The notes under the pieces are model-generated. The model did not search any database. It saw only the letters and a list, made by a program, of their open reading frames with translations, and was not told where the DNA came from. From positions 1-54,747 of the forward strand of contig NZ_WQLB01000033.1 in assembly GCF_009755355.1 (NCBI RefSeq): 54,747 nt of DNA, written 5' to 3'. Both the position numbers and the translations under genes were made by a program. This document shows positions 16,239-24,670 of this stretch, in pieces. This DNA is from Deinococcus arboris (GTDB lineage: Bacteria; Deinococcota; Deinococci; Deinococcales; Deinococcaceae). The first letter of the stretch is position 1; every line of letters starts with the position of its first letter.

Positions 16239-18398
16239 TTACTGAGAAGCCTTGCGTGGGGCCCACCGCAGCAGCCGCAGGGCATTCGCCGTCACCAGCG
16301 CCGTGGCTCCGGTATCAGCCAGCACCGCCATCCATAGATTGGTGATGCCCAGCAGCGTCGTGACCAGAAAGGCCGCCTTCAGGCCCAGGGCAATCGCCAC
16401 ATTGACGCGGATATTGCCCAGTACGGCGCGCGACAGCTCGATCAGGTCGGCCGCGCCCGACACGCGCCCGCGCAGCAGCGCCGCGTCGGCAGTGTCGAGC
16501 GCGACGTCGGTGCCACCGCCCATCGCCACGCCTACGTCGGCCTGGGCCAGCGCGGGAGCGTCGTTAATGCCGTCACCCACGAAGGCCACGCCGCCCTGCT
16601 CGCGCAGCGTCTGCACCGCCCGCAGTTTGTCCTCGGGCAGCAGCCCCGCTTGCACCGCCAGCCCCAGCCCAAAGGCGATGGCCTGCCCGGTGCGGGCGTT
16701 GTCGCCCGTCAGCATCAGGGGCTGCACCCCCAGCGCCCGCAGCCGCGAGACCGCCGCCTGGGCATCTGGGCGAGGCTCGTCGCGCAGCGCGAGCAGGGCC
16801 AGGGGTGCCGTCCCGTCGAGCAGCAGCACCACGGTTTGCCCCTGGCCCTCCAGCGCTTCAATTTCGCGGGTAAGGTCGGCCGCCAGTGGAGCCAGTTCAG
16901 CGGCGTGGCGCGGCGACGCCACACTCAGGGTTCGGCCCTCCACGACAGCGCCCACCGCCCGGCCCGGCAGAGCACGGGCGTCCTGCGCCGCTGGCACCTG
17001 CAGCCCACGCCGCGCCGCTTCGGCCACGATGGCCCGGCCCAGCGGGTGGGCACTGCCGGCCTCGACGGCGGCGGCCAGGCGCAGGGTCTCGTCGTCCGTG
17101 CCGGTCAAGGTGCGCAGACCTGTCACCTGAGGAGTGCCCACCGTCAGGGTTCCCGTTTTGTCGAAGGCTACCGTCTTCACGGTGCCTAGCTTTTCCAGCG
17201 CGGCGCCGCCCTTAACCAGCAGGCCCCGGCGCGCGCCGGCACTCAGACCGCTGGTAATCGCCGCTGGGACGCTCAGGACCAGCGCGCAGGGACAGCCGAT
17301 CAGCAGCAGGCTCAGGCCCCGGTACAGCCACTCGGACCAGGCCGCGCCCAGCAGGGGCGGCACCACCGCTACCAGTGCCGAAACCAGCACCACGCCCGGT
17401 GTGTAGACCCGGCTGAACCGCTCGATCAGGCGGGCGGTGGGCGCGCGGCTGGCCTCGGCTTCTTCCACCAGATGCAGGATGCGGGCCAGCGTGTTGTCGT
17501 GGGCCTCGCGCTCGGCGCGGACGGTCAGGACCCCGTCGCCGTTGATGCTGCCTGCGTACACGGCGGCGCCGGCTTCCTTGAGCACAGGGATGCTCTCACC
17601 AGTCACCTGGCTTTCATCGGCGCTGCTGAGGCCGCTGACCACCGTGCCGTCCACTGGCATGCGGGCGCCCGGCACCACCTGTACGGTCTGGCTGACGCGC
17701 ACCGTTTCGGCGGGCACCTCCCGCACCCCCTCCGAAGTCACCAGTTGAGCGGTACGGGGCGTCAGGGCTGTCAGAGCGCGGATGCCTTCGCGCGCCCGGC
17801 CCGCCGCCACGCCCTCCAGCAACTCACCGATGGCAAAAAAGAACACGACCACGGCGCCCTCGGCCGCCTCGCCAATCGCCACGGCGCCCAGAGCCGCCAG
17901 GGTCACCAGCAAATTAATGCTGAAGAGGTCGCCCAGGCGCGCACTGGCCCATGCCGCGCGCGCCAGCGGCCAGGTGCCCAGCAGCGTGGCGGCGATGAAC
18001 CCGGCTGTCCCCCAGGCGGGCGCCGCAAAGCTCAGCGCCCAGGCGGCGGTCAGCAGCGCGCCGCTGGCCAGCACCAGCCGGCCCTGCGCGGTGGCGAACC
18101 AGGGCCGGGGCACAGGCGCTGGGGAACGTGGGGCTGCCTGCTCAGGTCCCGCGCTGTGCAGCAGCGTCGGCTGATAGCCCAGTGAGCGCAGGTGACCCTC
18201 TAGTGCTGCGCGGCTGGTCTGCGTCTCGTTCAGGTGCAGGTCCAACGTCTGCCGCGCAAAGCTGGTTCTGACCTCGGCGGCACCGGGCAGGGTGGCCATC
18301 AGCCGCTCTACCTTTTGCACACAGTTGGCGCAGTCCATGCCCTCGACCATGTAGGACAGAGAGGTATCGGCAGCGGGCACTGAGGGCAAAGGGGCCAT
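16239..18398 (-). CDS. cadA: CadA-type Zn/Cd/Pb-exporting P1B-ATPase
   Basis: A 719-residue heavy-metal pump expelling divalent soft metals from the cytoplasm. One N-terminal HMA domain has GMDCANC (20-26). The membrane metal site is C-P-C (369-371), the phosphorylated Asp413 is in DKTGTLT, an HPLGRAIV motif identifies the P1B nucleotide domain, and GDGINDAPAL is the hinge. The penultimate helix Lys (GLKAAF) and DTG near the end match the Zn/Cd/Pb (P1B-2) subgroup rather than copper pumps. The ATG at 18398 has TATGCT 6 nt upstream on its strand, suggesting leaderless mRNA. It is divergent from the CadC repressor. Confidence 0.93.
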   Translation of the reverse strand: MAPLPSVPAADTSLSYMVEGMDCANCVQKVERLMATLPGAAEVRTSFARQTLDLHLNETQTSRAALEGHLRSLGYQPTLLHSAGPEQAAPRSPAPVPRPWFATAQGRLVLASGALLTAAWALSFAAPAWGTAGFIAATLLGTWPLARAAWASARLGDLFSINLLVTLAALGAVAIGEAAEGAVVVFFFAIGELLEGVAAGRAREGIRALTALTPRTAQLVTSEGVREVPAETVRVSQTVQVVPGARMPVDGTVVSGLSSADESQVTGESIPVLKEAGAAVYAGSINGDGVLTVRAEREAHDNTLARILHLVEEAEASRAPTARLIERFSRVYTPGVVLVSALVAVVPPLLGAAWSEWLYRGLSLLLIGCPCALVLSVPAAITSGLSAGARRGLLVKGGAALEKLGTVKTVAFDKTGTLTVGTPQVTGLRTLTGTDDETLRLAAAVEAGSAHPLGRAIVAEAARRGLQVPAAQDARALPGRAVGAVVEGRTLSVASPRHAAELAPLAADLTREIEALEGQGQTVVLLLDGTAPLALLALRDEPRPDAQAAVSRLRALGVQPLMLTGDNARTGQAIAFGLGLAVQAGLLPEDKLRAVQTLREQGGVAFVGDGINDAPALAQADVGVAMGGGTDVALDTADAALLRGRVSGAADLIELSRAVLGNIRVNVAIALGLKAAFLVTTLLGITNLWMAVLADTGATALVTANALRLLRWAPRKASQ

Positions 18399-18404
18399 AG
18401 GATC

Positions 18405-18467
18405 AGCATACTCCAAAAGCTGAGCACCTGCTCAGATGTTCATTTGAATGTGGGATCAGGGTACACT
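18405..18467. promoter_or_regulatory. cadA-cadC divergent promoters and operator candidates
   Basis: The minus-strand -10 TATGCT is at 18405-18410 and the plus-strand -10 TACACT at 18462-18467, each 6 nt from its start codon. Between them are two palindromes: TGAGCACCTGCTCA (18421-18434) and TTCATTTGAA (18439-18448). TGAACAnnTGAGCA on the minus strand resembles the half-site pattern of SmtB/CadC operators. Confidence 0.6.
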
Positions 18468-18473
18468 CTTGGG

Positions 18474-18848
18474 ATGACATCTGCACCGCCTGCCGAGGAT
18501 CGCTGCGAGGTGAGCTGCATCCATCCCGAAGCGGTGGCGCAGGCGCGCGCCAGCCTGCCCGACGAGGGCTGTGTGGAAGGGGCGAGCGCCTTCCTGAAGC
18601 TGATGGCCGACCCCACCCGCCTGAAAATCCTGAGCGCCCTGCACGCTGCCGAACTGTGCGTGTGCGACCTGGCCGCCGTGGTGGGACTCAGCGAGAGTGC
18701 CGTCAGCCACCAGCTGCGGCTGCTGCGTGCTGGGCGGGTCGTGGCCTCGCGCCGGGCGGGCCGGGTGGTGTATTACCGCTTGCTAGACAGCCACGTCACC
18801 ACTACCATTGCCAACGCCCTGGACCACGCCCGCGAAGACCGGGACTGA
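18474..18848 (+). CDS. cadC: CadC-type ArsR/SmtB metal-sensing repressor
   Basis: A 124-residue winged-helix repressor that should release DNA on binding Cd, Pb or Zn. The alpha3N metal site is complete: Cys11 and Cys15 in RCEVSC and Cys62/Cys64 in ELCVCD, the same arrangement as staphylococcal CadC. The alpha5 site residues Asp105, His107, His118 and Glu121 (DSH...HARE) are also present. The recognition helix is SESAVSHQLRLL. The ATG at 18474 is 6 nt after TACACT; an upstream TTG at 18444 is before the promoter and was rejected. Divergent from cadA, its evident target. Confidence 0.93.
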   Translation: MTSAPPAEDRCEVSCIHPEAVAQARASLPDEGCVEGASAFLKLMADPTRLKILSALHAAELCVCDLAAVVGLSESAVSHQLRLLRAGRVVASRRAGRVVYYRLLDSHVTTTIANALDHAREDRD

Positions 18849-18918
18849 GGCGTGGGTTGTGGCAGGTGGTTGGCGTAGGGGTCACGGTGCTCAGTGGTGA
18901 GGAGCATTGAATGTGACC

Positions 18919-19527
18919 ATCAGCTCTGCTATGTGGCTGCGTCACCGCTTTCCCCTGGGTCTATGGGGTGTTAAAGAACGGCTGCTGGAGTGCCGGGTCT
19001 GCGTGATTCACAAATTTATCCACACCTAGTGAATCACCTTGAATGACCAGTTAGCCCAGGGCTTCCGTCGTCGGGAACCCCGGTGGCGTCTAACGTGCCC
19101 AGATGCTGGCAGGCAGGACCAGACGCTGGCTCTGGCGGGCCGTCGACGAACACAGCGCCATGTTGGATGTGTTTCACAGGAACACCGAGAAACCGGGTCT
19201 GCCCAGTTGTTCTTCCACTGACTACTGGGCGAACATGCCATGCCGGAGGCTATCCATACCTACCAGCCGTGGAGCGATGGTGCAGCGAAACGAGAAGGCC
19301 CCTTACTGCGCCTTGAGGAGCACTTTCCGATGGTCTCTACTGCTCGTTACAACAATTTGGTCAAGCAGTCCCACGGAACGCCGTCAGATCGGTTCAAATG
19401 GCCATACCGAGCACAGACATTCTTCGCGCAGCCAAAACCTTACCACCACGTCCGAACGACCATCCCCGCTCCTCTTAGACGAAGCAACCACACGGCCGCA
19501 CTGCTCCTTTGGTCCTGCCCAAGCTGA
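18919..19527 (+). pseudogene. degenerate IS6-family transposase
   Basis: Broken DDE transposase of the IS6/IS26 type. The first segment reads WLRHRFPLGLWGVKERLLEC (N-terminal region), then two in-frame stops at 19027-19032. FAQGF-like QGFRRREPRW follows, then, in frame 2, WLWRAVDEHSAMLDVF. Back in frame 1 it continues HRETGSAQLFFH-stop-LLGEHAMPEAIHTYQPW and VSTARYNNLVKQSHGTP, ending near LRRSNHTAALLLW. The second catalytic Asp of IHTD is now Tyr, and the first DE of the LDE motif is lost, so it is inactive. No flanking terminal inverted repeats were identified. It marks an old insertion between cadC and the SDR gene. Confidence 0.85.
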
Positions 19528-19580
19528 GTTGCCAGAACGTATTCAAGACCGGCGAGATGCACTACTCCATCAACCGCAAC

Positions 19581-20336
19581 TCAGCGTCCACCTGCGACAT
19601 CAAGGCAGAGCCCTGTCACGTAGGAAGAGGTGCCTGACAGTAGCCACAAGATCGCCTGTGCGATCTCCTCCGCCGTGCCTGCTCGCCCCAGCGGCACACC
19701 AGGACCGAGGCGGGACGCGCGTTCTGGGTCGCCCCCCGACGCATGGATCTCGGTCTCAATAATGCCGGGCCGCACGGCATTTACGCGAATCCCTTCAGCT
19801 GCTACCTCCTTTGCAAGTCCGACGGTCAGGGTGTCGATTGCCCCCTTGCTCATGGCGTAATCCACATATTCACCCGGCGAACCCAGTACGGCTGCACGGC
19901 TGGAGACGTTGACGATTGAGCCGCCCAACCCGCCGTGCCGGGTTGACATGCGCTGAATGGCTTCACGGGCACAGAGGAAAGAGCCCATGACGTTGGTCTC
20001 GAATACACGCCGCACCCGCTCCATGTCCATCTCCTCAACGCGAGCCTGCCTTTCCAGAATGCCTGCATTATTGACGAGCGCAGTCAGTGGACCGAAAGCT
20101 GCCTGCAGGGTGCCGAACATCTGCTGGACTTCCAACTCGACGCGGACATCACCTTGAAGCGCGATGGCCTGCCCGCCCCGTGCTGTAATTCGAGATACAA
20201 CAGCTACCGCCGCTGAGCTGTCGCGCTGGTAATTCACCCCTACGGCGTAGCCTCCCTGCGCCGCCAACAGACAGGTCGCTGCCCCAATCCCTCGGCTGCC
20301 ACCTGTCACCATGATCACGCCACCTGTTTGGTCCAT
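19581..20336 (-). CDS. SDR family oxidoreductase
   Basis: A 251-residue classical short-chain dehydrogenase with TGGSRGIG (~11-18), NNAG (~89), the catalytic Ser in VNVSSRAAV and YAMSKGA (~156), and C-terminal GLCLDVAGG. It resembles the YgfF/glucose-dehydrogenase-like group that uses NAD(P)H, but no substrate can be assigned. It lies alone between the transposase remnant and a gene on the other strand. Its codon use is slightly less GC-biased than the flanking operons, so recent acquisition is possible. The ATG at 20336 has no clear Shine-Dalgarno. Confidence 0.85.
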   Translation of the reverse strand: MDQTGGVIMVTGGSRGIGAATCLLAAQGGYAVGVNYQRDSSAAVAVVSRITARGGQAIALQGDVRVELEVQQMFGTLQAAFGPLTALVNNAGILERQARVEEMDMERVRRVFETNVMGSFLCAREAIQRMSTRHGGLGGSIVNVSSRAAVLGSPGEYVDYAMSKGAIDTLTVGLAKEVAAEGIRVNAVRPGIIETEIHASGGDPERASRLGPGVPLGRAGTAEEIAQAILWLLSGTSSYVTGLCLDVAGGR

Positions 20337-20753
20337 AGGGAGAGCTTGGCTTATCGAAAAACCAAAAAGCGACCCCTATGTCGTGAAATCAGTCGGTCGT
20401 GTAGTCAATTGTGTCCGTTGCGGCACAGCTGATCAGGCCCAGCGCACCTCTTCCCCACAGCTTGCTCTGTGAAATGCTGTCACAGGCCAAGGCATGTCCA
20501 TGGAAACAGGGGAGAGCGGGGCCTCAAGACAGTATCCGAAAGGGTGTCATTCTGCGCTCAGGAGAAAAACTAACCTCAGGCCCTGTTCAGAGGTCTACTG
20601 GGACTTGGGCAGAAGCGCAGCCCTGAGGAAGGCGAGCGTTAACAGTTTTTTCTCTGTCACGGTGGGAATACGACGCGCTAGAGGTTATTCACACTGCCAA
20701 ACTTTGGGATGTCTGGAAGCCAATAACTTGCCAGAGCCCCGCTACACTGGGTC
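20337..20753. other. 417-bp intergenic region
   Basis: Divergent promoter space between the SDR gene and a small secreted protein. TACACT at 20743-20748 is the -10 for the latter. The short frames here (20411-20626 and 20494-20847) show no recognisable domain. No RNA or repeat identified. Confidence 0.45.
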
Positions 20754-21293
20754 ATGCTGCCCCTGGTGCTCGCCCTGCTCCTCGCAAATCCAGTGCTGGT
20801 CAGCCGCACGCCCACTTTGCTGGACGGCCTCAAGGTCATCTCGGTGAGCATAGACGAAGAGAACCAGGAAGCGAGGCTGGCTCTAGAAGACGACTGGACG
20901 CTGGTGCTGGGGGGACCAGACGGTCAGGTGACTTCGGCCTCTATGTATTACGGTACCCGTTCGGAGGGGTATCAAGGCGAGTTACCAGCTCTGGGCAGTC
21001 AGCTGGGCCGCGTGGCCCGCAGCTTGGGCAGCGGCTGCTTTGGCCTGCCAGCGGCCCAGCGTCAGGTGGCGGGCGCGCGGGTCTGGGAAACAGTGCGGAA
21101 AGCTGGGCAAGGTGCCGACGAGTGGTGGGCTTACGGTGACCTGCGCGTGCAGGCACACGTCATTGCCGAACCTGGCTACTCCCGCACCCTGGGCGATTCT
21201 GGGGTGGTGGAGGTGCCGCCAGAGGTCAGCGTGAGCGTGAATCTGTCTCGCGAGCCGTCGGCTACTTGGACACCTAACTGTCGCTGGCGCTGA
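20754..21293 (+). CDS. small exported protein of unknown function
   Basis: A 179-residue protein not assigned to any family. A short hydrophobic N-terminus (MLPLVLALLLANPVLVS) suggests export. The remainder is a mixed alpha/beta sequence with alternating charged and hydrophobic residues and two cysteines, Cys99 and a C-terminal Cys in NCRWR, which could form a disulfide outside the cytoplasm. The ATG is 5 nt after TACACT, so leaderless expression is likely. It stands alone; downstream is the 3' end of a convergent hydrolase gene. Confidence 0.65.
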   Translation: MLPLVLALLLANPVLVSRTPTLLDGLKVISVSIDEENQEARLALEDDWTLVLGGPDGQVTSASMYYGTRSEGYQGELPALGSQLGRVARSLGSGCFGLPAAQRQVAGARVWETVRKAGQGADEWWAYGDLRVQAHVIAEPGYSRTLGDSGVVEVPPEVSVSVNLSREPSATWTPNCRWR

Positions 21294-21407
21294 GGGTGAA
21301 TGCAGATGCTGTCCAGCAGTGGAAATCTGGAGGGTTGAGGATATGGCTTAGCCCCTCTGGAGCGAACGAATTAGGTGACTGCAAGGGGCAGAGGCGCCTG
21401 GACGTCC

Positions 21408-22373
21408 TTACCCTCTTGGGTGGCCAGGCGGCTTGCTCTCGATGCGGCCCAGGCCGTCGGGGGTGGCGTTCAGGGCGGCCCGCGCCTGGGCCCAGCTGGA
21501 GTCGGCGGGGTCCAGAGCGCTGCGCAGATAAGCCCAGGTCAAGCGCTGAAGCAGGGCCACCCGCTCGGGGTGCTCGTCGGTGGTTTCGGTGACGCCATAC
21601 CCGGAAATGCCGCCCAGAGAATGCTCGGCGCCAAACAGGGTAAGCAGGTCGGTGCTGCCGGGGCTCAGGAAGTAGGGTTCGGCAAACCAGTCCGGGCCGC
21701 GGGTACTGAGCAGCGACTGGTCGCGGTCGCCGGCCACCACCAGGTTGGGCACGGTCAGCTGGACAAAGTCGGGATTCATGAAGGGAAAGTGCTGGGCGGC
21801 AAATGGGGTCAGACTGGCGCCGCCCTCGCCGGGTGTGGCCAGTAGAATGCCCGCCTGAACGCGCGGATCGGCCAGGCTCTCGCCCGGCTGGCCGTCCGGT
21901 CCACGCACCCGCGCGCCCAGCAGCAGGCTGACCGATTGGCCGCCCCAGGAATGCCCCACGGCCACTGTGCGGCTCTGGTTCAGTCGTCCCCGCAGGCCCG
22001 GCACAGCGGCTTCAACTCGGCTCAACTGGTCGAGCACCACGCGTAAATCATGTGCCCGGATGCACCAGATCTCCGGGGAACGGGGGTCATCCGGCGTGAC
22101 ATTCAGAGTTCGGGAATCCAGAAAGGTCGGCTGAATGACCACAAAGCCGTGGGCCGCCCAGAACTCGGTCAGCGGCGCGTAGGCGTCCATGGATTTGCCG
22201 AAGCCGTGAGCGAAGAGCAGGACGGGGAGGTCGTCACCCGTGGTCGGCGCGGTGACCCGTACCTGAAGGGCGTCGCCGCGACCTGGGGCGTCCAAGATAA
22301 GAGGGCGGACCGAGACGACCGGCGCAGGCGAGCCCAGCAGCGATTCGGGAAAGGGGAGGGGACTTGGTGACAT
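21408..22373 (-). CDS. alpha/beta hydrolase (chlorophyllase/PAF-hydrolase-like)
   Basis: A 321-residue hydrolase with no signal peptide. The oxyanion strand is LPVLLFAHGFGKSMDAY (~48-64), the nucleophile elbow is GHSWGG, a probable acid lies in AGDRDQS, and the His in GAEHSLGG. The pattern resembles chlorophyllase-like and dienelactone-type hydrolases acting on esters. The ATG at 22373 is supported by AAGGAG 8-10 nt upstream; a longer frame to 22994 runs through the promoter and the TetR gene. Its sigma-70-type promoter carries an operator in the spacer, so control by the divergent TetR regulator is very likely. Confidence 0.85.
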   Translation of the reverse strand: MSPSPLPFPESLLGSPAPVVSVRPLILDAPGRGDALQVRVTAPTTGDDLPVLLFAHGFGKSMDAYAPLTEFWAAHGFVVIQPTFLDSRTLNVTPDDPRSPEIWCIRAHDLRVVLDQLSRVEAAVPGLRGRLNQSRTVAVGHSWGGQSVSLLLGARVRGPDGQPGESLADPRVQAGILLATPGEGGASLTPFAAQHFPFMNPDFVQLTVPNLVVAGDRDQSLLSTRGPDWFAEPYFLSPGSTDLLTLFGAEHSLGGISGYGVTETTDEHPERVALLQRLTWAYLRSALDPADSSWAQARAALNATPDGLGRIESKPPGHPRG

Positions 22374-22456
22374 AAGACAGCTCCTTGGAGACAGAAGGCG
22401 GGGAACGGCCAGAGACGACTGCCTCTGACCAGCAAATGGGAGCGAATCGAAGAATC

Positions 22457-22501
22457 GGAACGCCGTTCCGGAAAGATATGGAACAATGTTCCGTATGTCA
22501 A
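22457..22501 (-). promoter_or_regulatory. hydrolase promoter with two TetR-type operators
   Basis: On the minus strand TTGACA (22496-22501) and TATCTT (22473-22478) are 17 nt apart. The palindrome GGAACAATGTTCC (22480-22492) sits in this spacer. A second copy, GGAACGCCGTTCC, at 22457-22469 covers the start-site region. Both share GGAAC-N3-GTTCC, with centres 23 bp apart. Confidence 0.75.
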
Positions 22502-22574
22502 CAGAGTGGAGCCGAGGACTGATCAGGCCAGAGCAGGGGCGGCGTGAGCTAGCCTGAGACGCTAGGAGCGCGCT

Positions 22575-23150
22575 GTGACCCAGGACCAAACGACAGAGCT
22601 GAAACGGGTGGACGCCCGGCGCAACGAGCAGACGCTGCTGGACGCGGCCGCCGAGTTGTTCGTGACCTCGGGCGTCAACGTGCCGGTGCGGGACATCGCC
22701 GCCCGGGCGGGCGTGGGCACTGGCACGGTCTACCGCCACTTTCCCACGCGGGCCGAACTGGTAATCGCGGTGTACCGGCACCAGGTCGAGGCGTGTGTGC
22801 AGGCTGGGCCAGACCTGCTGGCGAGCCAGCCCAGCCCGCTGGCCGCCCTGGAGCGCTGGCTGCTGCTCTTTGCCGATTTCCTGATGACCAAGCACGGCCT
22901 GGCGACGGTGCTTCAGTCCAGCGACCCAGGGTTTGCGCCCCTGCACCAGTATTTTCTGGACCGCTTGTTGCCCGTTTGCGCCAGCCTGTTGCAAGCGGCC
23001 GAGGCGGCCGGGGAAGTCCAGCCCGAACTAGAACCCTACGAACTGATGCGCGGCATTGGCAACCTCTGTATCGGCGCCGAAACCGACCCGAACTACCGCC
23101 CCCACCGCCTGATCGAGGTCCTGGTCATGGGGCTGCGGCGCCCGGTTTAA
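22575..23150 (+). CDS. TetR-family repressor
   Basis: A 191-residue regulator. The N-terminal HTH reads VPVRDIAARAGVGTGTVYRH (~36-55) followed by FPTRAELV, a textbook TetR signature, then an all-helical ligand-binding domain. The GTG at 22575 has TAGGAG about 7 nt upstream. It is divergent from an alpha/beta hydrolase whose promoter contains two identical-pattern palindromes, so it most likely represses the hydrolase and perhaps itself. The inducer may be the hydrolase substrate or product. Confidence 0.9.
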   Translation: MTQDQTTELKRVDARRNEQTLLDAAAELFVTSGVNVPVRDIAARAGVGTGTVYRHFPTRAELVIAVYRHQVEACVQAGPDLLASQPSPLAALERWLLLFADFLMTKHGLATVLQSSDPGFAPLHQYFLDRLLPVCASLLQAAEAAGEVQPELEPYELMRGIGNLCIGAETDPNYRPHRLIEVLVMGLRRPV

Positions 23151-23244
23151 AGCGGCCGCCTGGGGCCAGAGACAGCCCGAGATAAATGGCCTCTCACATC
23201 CTGCACACCCTGCGCCGCGCCCAGCCACCAACACTGACCGCCAT

Positions 23245-24462
23245 ATGGCGTCCTCCCGCAGTCTGAGTAGTGGTCCCAGTGCACGCGGCACCCGCGTCCA
23301 GGGCCAGAAGGTGCTGGCCATCATTCTGGCCGGCGGCAAGGGCGAGCGCCTGGGCATGCTGACGCAGGGTCGGGCCAAGCCCGCCCTGACCTTTGCCGGC
23401 ACCTACCGCCTGATTGATTTTGCTCTGAGCAACTGTGTTCACAGTGGGCTGAGTGACGTGTGGGTGGTCGAGGAATACGAACTGCACACCCTCAACGATC
23501 ACCTGAGCAACGGGCGTCCCTGGGACCTGGACCGCACCCACGGTGGCCTTCAGGTGCTGCCGCCCTTCAGTGACGCCGGCGAGGACGGCCGGTTTGCCCA
23601 CGGCAACGCCGACGCCCTGTACCTGCACCGCCGCCTGATTCGGCAGTACGCGCCCGACGTGCTGCTGGTGTTATCGGCGGATCACGTCTACACGCTGGAT
23701 TACCGCCCGGTGATTCAGAGCCATCTGGAGCGGGGGGCCGGGGTCACGCTGGTCACCACCTCGCTGCCCGAGGGCGAGGACGCTTCGCGCTTCGGTGTGG
23801 TCACAGTGGACGGGGCTGGGCGCGTGACCGGTTTTGCCTACAAACCGGAGCAGCCGAACGGTCAGACCGTGACCACCGAAATCTTCGTGTATGACGGCCC
23901 CAAACTATTGGCGCTGCTTGAAGAGCTGCACGAGAAGGCTGGCGACCATCTGGGCGACTTTGGCCACGAACTCTTGCCCGCGTTCGTGGAGCGCGGCGAG
24001 GCTTACGCGGCCGATCTGGGCGGGTACTGGCTGGATGTAGGGCTACCTGAAGCGTACTGGCAGGCCCATCAGGACGTTTTGCAAGGGCAGTCGGTGACGC
24101 TGGATAACCCCGAGTGGCCCATTCTGAGTTCCAGTATTCCCCGGATGCCCGCCCGCATTGACGACGGCGCGCGGGTCTCAGGCAGCCTGGTGTCGTATGG
24201 CTGCCGGATTGGGGGGACGGTGAAGCGCTCGGTGCTGGCCCCTGGCGTCACGGTAGAGGCCGGCGCCGTCGTGGAGGACAGCGTGCTGCTGCGCGACGTA
24301 ACGGTGCGCGCCGGGGTCAAGGTTCGGCACGCCATCATTGATGAGGAAGCGCAGATTGACGCCCACGTGGGCGGCGGCCAGAAGCTGACGGTAGTGGGCG
24401 CACGGGCGCATGTCCAGAAGGTCGTCAAGGGCGGCGAGGAGGTCGGGCCAGGGCCAGAGTAA
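23245..24462 (+). CDS. glgC: glucose-1-phosphate adenylyltransferase
   Basis: A 405-residue ADP-glucose pyrophosphorylase making ADP-glucose from ATP and glucose-1-phosphate for glycogen synthesis. It shows the nucleotide-binding VLAIILAGGKGERL (~23-36), GRAKPALTFAGTYRLIDF, and LSADHVYTLDY with the metal/sugar-phosphate region. The C-terminal left-handed beta helix of hexapeptide-like repeats (SVLAPGVTVEAGAVVEDSVLL) is present. Length is close to bacterial GlgC proteins (~410-430). No other glycogen gene is adjacent. The ATG at 23245 lacks a clear Shine-Dalgarno and the first ~20 residues are a non-conserved extension, so the exact start is less certain. Confidence 0.93.
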   Translation: MASSRSLSSGPSARGTRVQGQKVLAIILAGGKGERLGMLTQGRAKPALTFAGTYRLIDFALSNCVHSGLSDVWVVEEYELHTLNDHLSNGRPWDLDRTHGGLQVLPPFSDAGEDGRFAHGNADALYLHRRLIRQYAPDVLLVLSADHVYTLDYRPVIQSHLERGAGVTLVTTSLPEGEDASRFGVVTVDGAGRVTGFAYKPEQPNGQTVTTEIFVYDGPKLLALLEELHEKAGDHLGDFGHELLPAFVERGEAYAADLGGYWLDVGLPEAYWQAHQDVLQGQSVTLDNPEWPILSSSIPRMPARIDDGARVSGSLVSYGCRIGGTVKRSVLAPGVTVEAGAVVEDSVLLRDVTVRAGVKVRHAIIDEEAQIDAHVGGGQKLTVVGARAHVQKVVKGGEEVGPGPE

Positions 24463-24464
24463 TT

Positions 24465-24488
24465 GGGCAGGGTCGCCTTGACCTGCCC
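24465..24488 (+). terminator. hairpin after glgC
   Basis: GGGCAGG (24465-24471) and CCTGCCC (24482-24488) form a 7-bp stem 2 nt after the glgC stop. There is no T-run, so termination efficiency is uncertain. Confidence 0.45.
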
Positions 24489-24670
24489 AGACGGCCCCCT
24501 GGTCCCCGGCGCGACTTTCCCCTATCCTGGGCCAAAGAACAACCAGGCCGTCGTTCTGCATGGATAACCGGCGGCCCGCCCCGAACCTCTTCTCGGCGTG
24601 AACCATGCACACGGCTCCTCCTGCGGGCCGGTGTGCTGGGACAGCGTTTTTCACGCGCGAAAGGAGGAAC

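Noticed and set aside
19103..19762. 219-codon frame as an intact gene
   Set aside because: Only its first part matches the IS6 transposase; the rest is out of frame and runs into antisense of the SDR gene.
24605..24670. Upstream ATG for xdhA
   Set aside because: Adds a non-conserved extension; ATG 24671 has a strong Shine-Dalgarno and begins the ferredoxin domain.
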